This document shows, piece after piece, positions 56,944 to 64,000 of a stretch of DNA of 64,000 nucleotides. The stretch is from positions 62,001 through 126,000 of the forward strand of contig NZ_JAMLJI010000002.1 in assembly GCF_023712105.1 (NCBI RefSeq), in the 5' to 3' direction. Under the pieces are notes generated by a model. The model searched no databases, was not told the origin of the DNA, and saw nothing but the letters and a program-made list of their open reading frames with translations. The stretch comes from Larsenimonas suaedae. Its GTDB lineage: Bacteria > Pseudomonadota > Gammaproteobacteria > Pseudomonadales > Halomonadaceae. Position numbers and translations under genes: made by a program. Within the stretch, counting starts at the first letter, position 1; each line of letters starts with the position of its first letter.

Positions 56944-59101
56944 CCTCAGACCCTGGGGTGCGCCGCCCGGCCAGGTAGAGCATCCCCAGGATCACGATCC
57001 CGGCCGCGTCACTGATCGCGCCGGGATACATCAACGCAAGCGCCCCGACAAGCGCCACCCCACGCAGCACCATATTGATAGGCCGTCGGAAATACCCCTC
57101 GACGGCAATTGCCAGCATCAATACCCCCGCAAGGCCTGTGGCAACGACCCACACGACGTCCAGTACGTTGACGTCGATCATCAGCATGCTGTGCGCAAAC
57201 ACGAACATGTACGGCACTACGAACCCGGCAATCGCAAGTTTCATCGCCTGAACACCGGTCGCATTCGGCGAGCCACCGCTGATACCGGCGCCTGCGTAGG
57301 CCGCCAGCGCGACCGGCGGCGTCAGGTTGGCAAAGATTCCGAAATAGAACACAAACATGTGCGCCACGAACATCGCGGTATCGCTGCTGCCGGCAAGCGA
57401 GGTAAACAGCGGCAGATTCAGAAGAATCGGCGCGGCCATGGTGCTGGTAATGATGTAGGTCGGAATGCTCGGAAGCCCCATACCAAGTACGATCGAGGCA
57501 ATCATGGTCAGCATGAGCGTGACCAGAAGCTGGAGCATCGGCCATTGAATCTGGCTTCCCAGCTGCACAACCGCATCCGCGGCCTCGAGCGCGATGCCAG
57601 TGAGCGTTGCAACCCCGACCACGATGCCGACCGCGCCACAGGCGATCGCCACCGGAATGGCGTTACGCACGCCATCGGTCATGGCGTCCTTGCAGGCAGG
57701 CAAGTCCATGGTCTCGGCCACAAGCCCCAGTCGTGCCCGCACCAGATTGATCACGGCCGGCACGAAGATGATGCCAAAGAGCCACCAGCGGCTTGACGGC
57801 AGTGACGGCAATGCCTGCCCGGCCAACGCTGCCCGCCAGAGCGGCTCGAGAATCAGTGCGGTCAGAATAAGGCTTGCACCGATAAGCACGCGCGGCGTCG
57901 CGCAGATCAGAACCGTCGCCGCGATCGACCAGAAGGCTGCAAAAAATGGCGCCCGCCCTTCAAACAGCAGCCAGAGCAGCACCGCCATCGGCACCAATAG
58001 ATGGCCGCGCGCCACAAGCACTTGCTTGACCGGTGTCAGCTCGCTGCGCGGTATGCCCTCAAGCCCATTGCGAGAGGCCCTGAGATGGACCTGAAATAGC
58101 ACGCCCGCGTAATAAAGAAGCGCCGGAATGATGCCTGCAAGAATGACCTGGGTGTACGGCACCGACAGAACTTCGGCCATGATGAACGCCGCCGCACCCA
58201 TGATCGGAGGAAGAATCTGCCCGCCAACGCTTGCCGACGCCTCGACGGCGCCGGCGAAGTTGGCGCGATACCCGGTCTTTTTCATCAAGGGGATCGTGAA
58301 GGCGCCGGTAGTGACGACGTTGGCAATGGCCGAGCCGTTGATCGACCCCAGAAAACCGCTGGCAAGCACCGCCACTTTTGCAGGCCCGCCTCGGGTGTGG
58401 CCCGCCACTGCCAGTGCCAGATCATTGAAGAGCTGACCAAGCCCGGATTTGCCCAGGAAGGCGCCGAACAGAATGAACAAAATGATGTAACTTGCCGATA
58501 CCGCCACTGCCGTACCCAGGACGCCTTCAGTGATGAAGACCAGATGTGAAATCACCTGACGACCAACGGCCATGACAATGTTTTCGTTGAGCGCCGGATA
58601 AAACGACAGCTTGGCGTAGACCCCGTAGGCCAGAAAAAGAACGGCCAGAATCGTCAATCCCCAGCCGGTCACGCGGCGGGCGGCGTCCAGGACAAGGAGC
58701 AAGGCTATAACGCCCACCCACATGTCCGTTGGGGTAATACGCCCGGCGGAGGCGATGACCCGATCGGCCGCCAACAGCATGTAGATACCGACCCCGAACG
58801 CGGCCAGCGCAAGCAATGCGTCGATCCAGGGCAGACGGTCCTTGGCGCCCTTGCGGGTCGCCGGATACAGCACGAACGCAAGCCCCAAAAGGGTATAGAG
58901 ATGAATGCTTCGCTGGGCGACATCGACCAGCGGGCCGGAAAACGCTGTATAAAGATGAAACAGCGCCAGTGCAATACTTGCGTAGATGACAAACGTACGA
59001 ATGGCTCGTGGCAGGGTGTGCCGGATGGCACTTTCCCGGTCGAGCTGTTCGAGGGTTTGTTGCACGCTGTCCTGATCGGAGGTGGGGGACGGCGACGACA
59101 T
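56918..59101 (-). CDS. TAXI-type TRAP transporter, fused permease (4TM-12TM)
   Basis: Inner-membrane secondary transporter of the TRAP family, TAXI subtype, in which the small and large permease parts are one polypeptide. 727 residues with about 16-18 helices. Conserved parts include GFLGSINGSAIANVVTTGAFTIPLMKKTGY, GGQILPPIMGAAAF and the second-half MGLPSIPTYIITSTMAAPIL and FGIFANLTPPVALAAYAGAGISGG. AGGAGA precedes the ATG. It uses the binding protein encoded two genes upstream. Substrate is probably an organic acid or amino acid such as glutamate, but unproved. Confidence 0.95.
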   Translation of the reverse strand: MSSPSPTSDQDSVQQTLEQLDRESAIRHTLPRAIRTFVIYASIALALFHLYTAFSGPLVDVAQRSIHLYTLLGLAFVLYPATRKGAKDRLPWIDALLALAAFGVGIYMLLAADRVIASAGRITPTDMWVGVIALLLVLDAARRVTGWGLTILAVLFLAYGVYAKLSFYPALNENIVMAVGRQVISHLVFITEGVLGTAVAVSASYIILFILFGAFLGKSGLGQLFNDLALAVAGHTRGGPAKVAVLASGFLGSINGSAIANVVTTGAFTIPLMKKTGYRANFAGAVEASASVGGQILPPIMGAAAFIMAEVLSVPYTQVILAGIIPALLYYAGVLFQVHLRASRNGLEGIPRSELTPVKQVLVARGHLLVPMAVLLWLLFEGRAPFFAAFWSIAATVLICATPRVLIGASLILTALILEPLWRAALAGQALPSLPSSRWWLFGIIFVPAVINLVRARLGLVAETMDLPACKDAMTDGVRNAIPVAIACGAVGIVVGVATLTGIALEAADAVVQLGSQIQWPMLQLLVTLMLTMIASIVLGMGLPSIPTYIITSTMAAPILLNLPLFTSLAGSSDTAMFVAHMFVFYFGIFANLTPPVALAAYAGAGISGGSPNATGVQAMKLAIAGFVVPYMFVFAHSMLMIDVNVLDVVWVVATGLAGVLMLAIAVEGYFRRPINMVLRGVALVGALALMYPGAISDAAGIVILGMLYLAGRRTPGSEATSPERDR

Positions 59102-59113
59102 GAGAGAAATCTC

Positions 59114-59635
59114 CTAGGAAAACACGTTCAGCGCTTTGTTTATTTTTAGAAGCCAGGGACGCACCAGGGAGGGTGCGAAGTGAATCAGGGTGCCGCGGGT
59201 TGCTGTGATATGCACAAGGGAGGCACGCTCTGGAAAATAAAACGGAAACCACGCCCCGCCCCACCCGAGGGCATAGGTTTCATCAGGCGCAACCTGTATC
59301 CAGAGCGGATCAACACGACGCGAGAATCCACGCATCACGACAAACCCATCGACCAGCTCGGTACGGGCTCCTCCCTGCGACGGCACCCCGGCACCAAAGG
59401 TCTTGAAACGGGTCTGGTCGAGCATGAGTGCTGCGTGCTCGCGCCGATAGGTTTCATACCAAACCTCTTTTTCGACCGAATGACGCCAGCGCATCTGAAA
59501 CGTTGTCTGCTCCGGCATCACGAAGGCGTAGTAAGGGAGGTTGTCGTGGTTAACGACCAGAAGCGGCAAGGGCACGGCTCCGGCCGCCAGCGACAACGCG
59601 CTGACAACCAGAGCCGACACTGCAACACGCCTCAT
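59114..59635 (-). CDS. DUF1850 protein of the TAXI-TRAP operon
   Basis: 173 residues with an N-terminal signal peptide or helix (VAVSALVVSALSLAAGAVPLPLL), then the DUF1850 domain: PEQTTFQMRWRHSVEKEVWYETYR, HAALMLDQTRFKTFGAGVPS, DPLWIQVAPDETYAL. DUF1850 genes are regularly found between TAXI binding protein and permease genes, which is the case here. Function in transport is not known. Probably periplasmic. It follows the binding-protein gene by four bases. Confidence 0.85.
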   Translation of the reverse strand: MRRVAVSALVVSALSLAAGAVPLPLLVVNHDNLPYYAFVMPEQTTFQMRWRHSVEKEVWYETYRREHAALMLDQTRFKTFGAGVPSQGGARTELVDGFVVMRGFSRRVDPLWIQVAPDETYALGWGGAWFPFYFPERASLVHITATRGTLIHFAPSLVRPWLLKINKALNVFS

Positions 59636-59639
59636 TTGG

Positions 59640-60683
59640 TCACTTTGACGTAGAGAGGGTTTCGTAGAACGCTTTCGCGCCCGGATGCACCGGCAGAACC
59701 AGATTCTGGTTCATGGTGTCGCGCTCGACACGCTTGAGCGCCCCGACCGAGACCTTGTCGGTGCCGAGATACTCGTAGAAGCGCTTGGCCAGATCCTTGG
59801 CCACATCGTCGTTCATGCTGTCAGGCACGATCAGCAGATTGCGGATGGCCACTGTCTCGACCGCCTGATCGAGGTTGTAGCGCTCCGGGGCCTTGGCTGG
59901 CAGTGTGAAGGTTTCGTAGTACGGATACTTCTCGAGCAGGCTCTTGGCGGTATCACCCTCGACCGGCACGAACGTGATGTCGTTAGACTGCATCAAGCCG
60001 GTAATACTGCTGTTGGGCACGCCAGAGGTGAAAAAGGCGGCATCGAGATTGCCGTTGCTCATTTCGGTGACGCTGTCGGCGTAGCCCGTATGGCTCACCC
60101 GCCCGAGATCCTCAGTGGAAAGCCCGGCGGCTTCAAGGACCTTGAGCGCACTTTGCTCGACCCCCGAGCCAACCTTGCCCACGCCTACGCGCTTGCCGGC
60201 CAGATCCTTGATCGATGAAATGCCACTCTCCTCGGTCGCCACCACCTGAACGACATTGGGATAGAGGCCGGCAAGTGCGCTGATTTTCGCCGGCTGGCCT
60301 TCGAATTGACCCTGACCGTTAAGCGCATCAAAGGCTACATCGCTCATTACAATCGCAATCTGGTTGAGCCCATCGCTGATGTTGTTGATGTTCTGAACCG
60401 AGGCGCCGGTCGAGACAACCTGTACGTTATCGACCAGATCACTCTGCTCGAAGACGGTCTTGAGCGCGCCGCCGATGGGGTAGTAGCTGCCGGAGGTGCC
60501 GCCGGTTCCGAAGATGAGGTTGACCGTCTCGGCCGCCGTCGACGTGCCGTCATTGCCGCCCTGTTGCTTGCTCTGGGTCGAGGCCTGCGACGACGTCTTG
60601 TCGTCACCGCCATCGCCACACCCCGCCAGTGCCAGTGCACTCAGCAGCGCGATCCCACTCAGCTTCATTGTTATTGAAGGCAT
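59640..60683 (-). CDS. TAXI-family TRAP transporter solute-binding lipoprotein
   Basis: 347 residues. Lipoprotein signal with lipobox LAGC, then low-complexity linker, then the TAXI domain: FGTGGTSGSYYPIGGALK, VVSTGASVQNINNISDGLNQIAIV, VVQVVATEESGI, GVGKVGSGVEQSALKVLEAAG, DAAFFTSGVPNSSI. It captures a solute in the periplasm and passes it to the fused permease. AAGGGA lies seven bases before ATG 60683. First gene of the operon. Ligand of known TAXI proteins includes glutamate and related acids; here unknown. Confidence 0.95.
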   Translation of the reverse strand: MPSITMKLSGIALLSALALAGCGDGGDDKTSSQASTQSKQQGGNDGTSTAAETVNLIFGTGGTSGSYYPIGGALKTVFEQSDLVDNVQVVSTGASVQNINNISDGLNQIAIVMSDVAFDALNGQGQFEGQPAKISALAGLYPNVVQVVATEESGISSIKDLAGKRVGVGKVGSGVEQSALKVLEAAGLSTEDLGRVSHTGYADSVTEMSNGNLDAAFFTSGVPNSSITGLMQSNDITFVPVEGDTAKSLLEKYPYYETFTLPAKAPERYNLDQAVETVAIRNLLIVPDSMNDDVAKDLAKRFYEYLGTDKVSVGALKRVERDTMNQNLVLPVHPGAKAFYETLSTSK

Positions 60684-60751
60684 CGTTTGTTCCCTTGTGT
60701 GTTGTTGGTAAGCCGCAAGTCAGCCTACAGGGTGGGGGCTTATATCGGCCA

Positions 60752-60779
60752 TTGGGCATGATGTCGACTTTAGTATAAT
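60752..60779 (+). promoter_or_regulatory. Possible promoter ahead of the small lipoprotein gene
   Basis: TATAAT at 60774-60779 with TTGGGC 16 bases upstream, about 200 bases before the lipoprotein start. Weak -35 match. Confidence 0.35.
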
Positions 60780-60976
60780 CTTTGTGAACTAACGCCGTTC
60801 GATGCGCCATTTCGAACCATTCACAGCCCGGCAAATACGTTTAACTGAACACATCATCCCATGACTGGCACCCTGACCGCTTAGCTCTTAAGATGAACAC
60901 CTTATTTGATACGCCCGTTCGAATGCGTCTGCGCTTTCATTTCTCTTCGACCCGACGATGCTTTGAGACACTTGCC

Positions 60977-61480
60977 ATGATGAAGTCGATTTCACGGTGG
61001 GCACGCTACCCCCTCATCCTGCTTGCACTGGCGCTGACCGGCTGCGCCTCGGGCCTCAACGCCCAACAGCAACAGGAATACGCCATGTATAAGGAACGCG
61101 GCCAGGTCCAGGTGGTCAAGGACCCGGACTCGAGCGCCATTCTCGGCATGCTCCCTGGCGGCGGTTCCTGGTACACCGGCAATTACGGCGTAGCCGCCCT
61201 GAACACCGCGCTGTGGCCCCTGTCGATGTTGTGGGATCCGGCCAACGGCTATAACGCCGCAACGTCTGCCAATTACCTGGCCACCCGGTCCTACCTGCAG
61301 GAGCAGCAGCGCAAGGAAGAAGCCCGTCTGAAAACCAGACGTGCCACCGGAAAGCTCTCTGAAAAGGACTACGCCAAGGCCTTGAAGGAGTTGAAGGCCA
61401 AATACACCATCACACCCATGAATCAGATCCTGACCCAGCCAGACACCCACCAGGAACTGGCAAGCAACACGCACCGCTAA
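60977..61480 (+). CDS. Lipoprotein of unknown function
   Basis: 167 residues. Signal peptide with lipobox LTGC, and a mature part with Gln-rich NAQQQQEYAMYKERGQV, then GMLPGGGSWYTGNYGVAALNTALWPLSMLWDP, a hydrophobic central segment, and a basic coiled-coil C-terminus (EARLKTRRATGKLSEKDYAKALKELKAKY). No family I can name with certainty. Start ATG 60977 (in front of an MMKS); upstream in-frame ATG 60893 lacks a signal peptide. It is followed by a bidirectional terminator. Confidence 0.75.
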   Translation: MMKSISRWARYPLILLALALTGCASGLNAQQQQEYAMYKERGQVQVVKDPDSSAILGMLPGGGSWYTGNYGVAALNTALWPLSMLWDPANGYNAATSANYLATRSYLQEQQRKEEARLKTRRATGKLSEKDYAKALKELKAKYTITPMNQILTQPDTHQELASNTHR

Positions 61481-61506
61481 GCCTAAGTCGGGCCTTCGTG
61501 CACATT

Positions 61507-61539
61507 AAAACGCCCGGAGATCACTCTCCGGGCGTTTTT
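61507..61539. terminator. Bidirectional terminator between lipoprotein and dat
   Basis: CGCCCGGAGA, TCAC loop, TCTCCGGGCG and T run, with A residues at the left end, for both convergent transcripts. Confidence 0.93.
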
Positions 61540-61575
61540 ATAATCACGCGTTTTTATCCCCATGAGAGAGCCTGA

Positions 61576-62433
61576 CTACATCGCATGCGCCCGACTGTGC
61601 TCGAGATAGTGCGCCCGAAGCTTATCCGCCACAGGGCCGGGGGCGCCGCTTCCGATCAAATGACCATCAACGCTTATGACACTGGTCACCATCGAGGTGG
61701 CCGAGGTCATGAACGCCTCCCGAGCCGATTTGGCCTCATCCGGCGTAAAGGCACGAAGCTCGATCGCAAGGCCCTCGTCCTCGGCAAGCGAGATCACCGC
61801 AGCGCGCGTGATGCCGTGCAGTAAATCCGTCGATAGTTCCCGCGTCACCAGCACGTTGTCCTGAGTCAGGATAAAGGCGTTGCTCGAGGAGCCTTCGGTC
61901 ACGTACCCCTCTTCGACCAGCCAGGCGTCGTCGGCGCCGGCGGCTTTCGCTGCCATCTTGGCCATGGAGGGATACAGAAGCTGGGTGGTCTTTATGTCAC
62001 GACGATGCCAGCGCAGATCGGGCTGTGTCGCGACCCGAGCGCCGCGCTTTGCAAGCGCGCTCTCGACAATGGCCTTGTCCTGGGTGAACGCCACAAGCGT
62101 CGGCGGTGTGTCTTCAGGCGGATAGGCGAAGTCGCGGTCGACCACGCCCCGCGTCAGCTGCAGGTAGACCAGCCCCTCGTCAAGCGCGTTTTTCTCGATG
62201 AGCGTGCGGTGCATCTCAAGCAGCGCGTCATCACTTAGTTCAAGGTTCATGGAAAGCTCGGCCATCGACCGCCTGAGTCGGGTAAAGTGGCCCTGACAAT
62301 CGATCAACTTGCCCTCCAGCACTGCACAGACTTCGTAGATGGCGTCAGCCATCAGAAACCCGCGATCGAACACGGAAACCGTGGCCTGCGCTTCGGGCAG
62401 GTACTGCCCGTTGATGTATACCGTACGCGTCAT
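61576..62433 (-). CDS. dat: D-amino-acid aminotransferase
   Basis: PLP-dependent transaminase that moves the amino group of D-alanine or other D-amino acids to 2-oxoglutarate, yielding D-glutamate. 285 residues, fold-type IV. NGQYLPEAQATVSVFDRGFLMADAIYEV opens the protein, PLP Lys is in RRDIKTTQLL, with VTEGSSSNAFIL and LHGITRAAV. ATG 62433 is the start; a short upstream extension is possible. It is 20 bases after dgcA, so the three genes form one operon. D-Glu from this enzyme could enter the dgcN-dgcA route. Confidence 0.93.
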   Translation of the reverse strand: MTRTVYINGQYLPEAQATVSVFDRGFLMADAIYEVCAVLEGKLIDCQGHFTRLRRSMAELSMNLELSDDALLEMHRTLIEKNALDEGLVYLQLTRGVVDRDFAYPPEDTPPTLVAFTQDKAIVESALAKRGARVATQPDLRWHRRDIKTTQLLYPSMAKMAAKAAGADDAWLVEEGYVTEGSSSNAFILTQDNVLVTRELSTDLLHGITRAAVISLAEDEGLAIELRAFTPDEAKSAREAFMTSATSMVTSVISVDGHLIGSGAPGPVADKLRAHYLEHSRAHAM

Positions 62434-62453
62434 CGTTTTCTCGCCTCGCTGTA

Positions 62454-63443
62454 CTAGCCCCAAAGTGCCGGCGATGCCGGATGAATGCCCGCGTCGTCAA
62501 ATTGCATGGGCAGCGCCCGGTCCTCGGCCAGAAGCAAGGGCGCGTCGAGATCGACGACATCAACCCCCTGCGCGACCAGAAGCGCCGGTGCCATGGAAAG
62601 CGACGAACCCACCATGCATCCGACCATCACGCGAAACCCGAGCGCCTCGGCCGCTCGTTTGAGCGCAAGGGCCTCGGTCAAGCCCCCGGTCTTGTCGAGC
62701 TTGATGTTGATCATGTCATAACGACCACGAAGCGTTTCAAGCGTCGAGCGGTCATGGCAGCTCTCATCGGCGCACACAGGCAGGTCACGCGTCAGTGTTT
62801 CAAGCGCGGCGTCCTGATCGACCGGCAGCGGCTGCTCGACCATTTCGACCCCAAGCGCCACCATCACCGGAGCCAGAAGCCGATAGTCCTCGAGCCGCCA
62901 CCCTTCATTGGCATCGATGATGATGCGCGCGTCGGGCGCGCCCGCCCGCACGGCACGAAGGCGTGCGATGTCCTCATCCCCTTCACCGCCGAGCTTTAAC
63001 TTGAGCAGCGGCCGATGAGCGTGGCGTACGGCTTTATCGTGCATCGCGCTGGGCGCATCGAGCGACAGGGTATAGGCCGACACCACCGGCTCCGGTGGTG
63101 AACTCAGCCCGGCCAGTGCCCAGACAGGGGTTCCTGCACGCTTGGCCTCGAGATCCCACAGCGCGCAATCAAGGGCATTTCGGGCCGCCCCGGCCTGAAG
63201 CACCGTTTGAAGCTCCTCTCGGGTCATGCCGGCCGCCAGCCGGTCACGCAAGCTCTTGATCGTTGCCATCACGCTTTCAACGGTTTCGCCGTAGCGCATA
63301 TACGGCACGCACTCGCCCTGCCCGCGATGGCCGGCCTCATCGTGAAGCGTGACCGTGACGGTACGTGCCTGTGTTCGAGAACCTCTGGAAATGGTAAACG
63401 CGTCGGCGAGTGCAAAGACCGTTTCCTCGACCTCGAGTTTCAT
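62454..63443 (-). CDS. dgcA: Enolase-superfamily racemase DgcA (dipeptide-epimerase-like)
   Basis: 329 residues, muconate-lactonizing-enzyme group of the enolase superfamily. Catalytic KxK is in LKLKLGGEG, metal ligands are Asp in IIIDANEGW, Glu in MVEQPLP and Asp in VCADESCH, and the second base is K in INIKLDKTGG. Members are annotated L-Ala-D/L-Glu epimerase, but with an adjacent dgcN gene the likely role is racemising N-acetyl-D-glutamate to N-acetyl-L-glutamate. Start is ATG 63443, overlapping the dgcN stop by four bases (ATGA). Confidence 0.9.
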   Translation of the reverse strand: MKLEVEETVFALADAFTISRGSRTQARTVTVTLHDEAGHRGQGECVPYMRYGETVESVMATIKSLRDRLAAGMTREELQTVLQAGAARNALDCALWDLEAKRAGTPVWALAGLSSPPEPVVSAYTLSLDAPSAMHDKAVRHAHRPLLKLKLGGEGDEDIARLRAVRAGAPDARIIIDANEGWRLEDYRLLAPVMVALGVEMVEQPLPVDQDAALETLTRDLPVCADESCHDRSTLETLRGRYDMINIKLDKTGGLTEALALKRAAEALGFRVMVGCMVGSSLSMAPALLVAQGVDVVDLDAPLLLAEDRALPMQFDDAGIHPASPALWG

Positions 63444-64000
63444 GACAGAAGCGCCTCCGCCAATCGGTCGGCGCCATGCCGAAATGGGTCGACGCATGGC
63501 AGTCCCAGCCGCTGCTCAAGTTCATCAAGATAAGAGCGCGCCTCATCGTCATCAAACGCGGCGGTATTGACCGACACGCCGATGACCCGGCAGGCCGGAT
63601 TGACGATCTGCGCCAGCGGCAAAGCCGTGTCTCGAAGCTGCTCGAGGGTTGGAAGTTCGTAGTGAGGGAGCCCGCGCATGTGGGTTCGGGTCGGCTCGTG
63701 GCAGAGCACCAGCGCATCGGGCTGTCCCCCGTGAATCAATGCCATTGTCACCCCGGAAAACGAAGGGTGGTACAGGCTGCCCTGCCCCTCGATGATGTCC
63801 CAGTGATCTTCGGCGTTGGCCGGCGATAGCCATTCGACCGCGCCGGCCATGAAATCGGCGACCACCGCATCAAGCGGCACCCCCTCACCCGTGATCAGGA
63901 TGCCGGTCTGCCCGGTCGCCCTGAAATCGGAAGGCACCCCGCGCGCCTTGAGGGCCGCATCCAGGGCAAGTGCGGTGTACATCTTGCCGACGGAACAATC
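63440..64000 (-). CDS. dgcN: DUF1611 protein DgcN, 5' end cut by the window edge
   Basis: C-terminal 186 residues of a DUF1611 protein. The visible start of the segment is DCSVGKMYTALALDAALK, a P-loop-like stretch, followed by GQTGILITGEGVPLDAVVADFMAGAVEWLSP, HWDIIEGQGSLYHPSFSGVTMALIHG and LCHEPTRTHMRGLP. DgcN proteins described in marine bacteria are N-acetyltransferases acting on D-glutamate, and the gene next to dgcA matches that arrangement. The N-terminal part lies beyond the window. Coupled to dgcA by a 4-base overlap. Confidence 0.9.
   Translation of the reverse strand, partial: DCSVGKMYTALALDAALKARGVPSDFRATGQTGILITGEGVPLDAVVADFMAGAVEWLSPANAEDHWDIIEGQGSLYHPSFSGVTMALIHGGQPDALVLCHEPTRTHMRGLPHYELPTLEQLRDTALPLAQIVNPACRVIGVSVNTAAFDDDEARSYLDELEQRLGLPCVDPFRHGADRLAEALLS

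Overview
The window is a gene-dense stretch of a GC-rich (roughly 60% by eye, not computed) gammaproteobacterial chromosome. Gene content and protein styles (lptFG divergent from pepA-holC-valS, RstA/RstB, MetR, TrpI-trpBA, TAXI-TRAP transporter, entericidin, a D-glutamate catabolic operon) fit a halophilic Halomonadaceae member (Halomonas, Kushneria, Salinicola or similar). That assignment is inference; there is no rRNA here to settle it. No tRNA, rRNA, insertion sequence, prophage or CRISPR array was recognised, and the window reads as core and lightly accessory chromosome.

Layout. 1-2.5 kb: alcohol dehydrogenase (cut by the left edge) and aldehyde dehydrogenase. 2.7-12 kb: lptF-lptG divergent from pepA, with ilvE and an SDR gene placed between pepA and holC-valS. 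12-15.4 kb: two tandem LpxT-type lipid A phosphotransferases, a membrane diguanylate cyclase and glyoxalase I. 15.4-20 kb: DoxX protein, TonB-dependent siderophore receptor, a uracil-DNA-glycosylase-like protein and a DUF457 membrane protein. 20-23.5 kb: metR and the rstAB two-component system. 24-28 kb: nrdA-nrdB. The beta subunit has Phe instead of the radical Tyr and every metal ligand falls at a constant +16 offset from the Chlamydia class Ic enzyme, so this is a predicted Mn/Fe class Ic ribonucleotide reductase. 28-34 kb: I78-type inhibitor lipoprotein, trpBA divergent from a trpI-like regulator, and an exported amidase. 33.7-38.7 kb: fdhD with a YdeP-type molybdoenzyme and a small partner, then a LysR gene and a HAD phosphatase. 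39-44.5 kb: a six-gene 2,3-dihydroxybenzoate operon (isochorismate synthase, DHB-AMP ligase, isochorismatase, free aryl carrier protein, siderophore-interacting reductase, EntA) with no NRPS. 44.5-47.9 kb: YqaA/DedA-like protein, a second TonB receptor behind a strong Fur box, and a 43-residue entericidin. 48-55 kb: HIT protein, two small lipoproteins, glycerate kinase, Dps, transaldolase, K+ channel, a small membrane protein and a luciferase-like monooxygenase. 55-57 kb: a GAF-GGDEF-EAL protein with both catalytic domains degenerate. 57-61 kb: TAXI-TRAP transporter operon. 61-64 kb: a lipoprotein and the dgcN-dgcA-dat operon, cut by the right edge.

The genes group into a few functions: envelope lipid A and LPS export (lptFG, two lpxT), iron acquisition (DHB operon, two receptors, SIP reductase, Dps, several Fur-like boxes), DNA precursor synthesis (class Ic RNR), amino-acid metabolism (ilvE, trpAB, metR, D-amino-acid operon with a possible acid importer), and c-di-GMP signalling (one apparently active cyclase, one degenerate dual protein).
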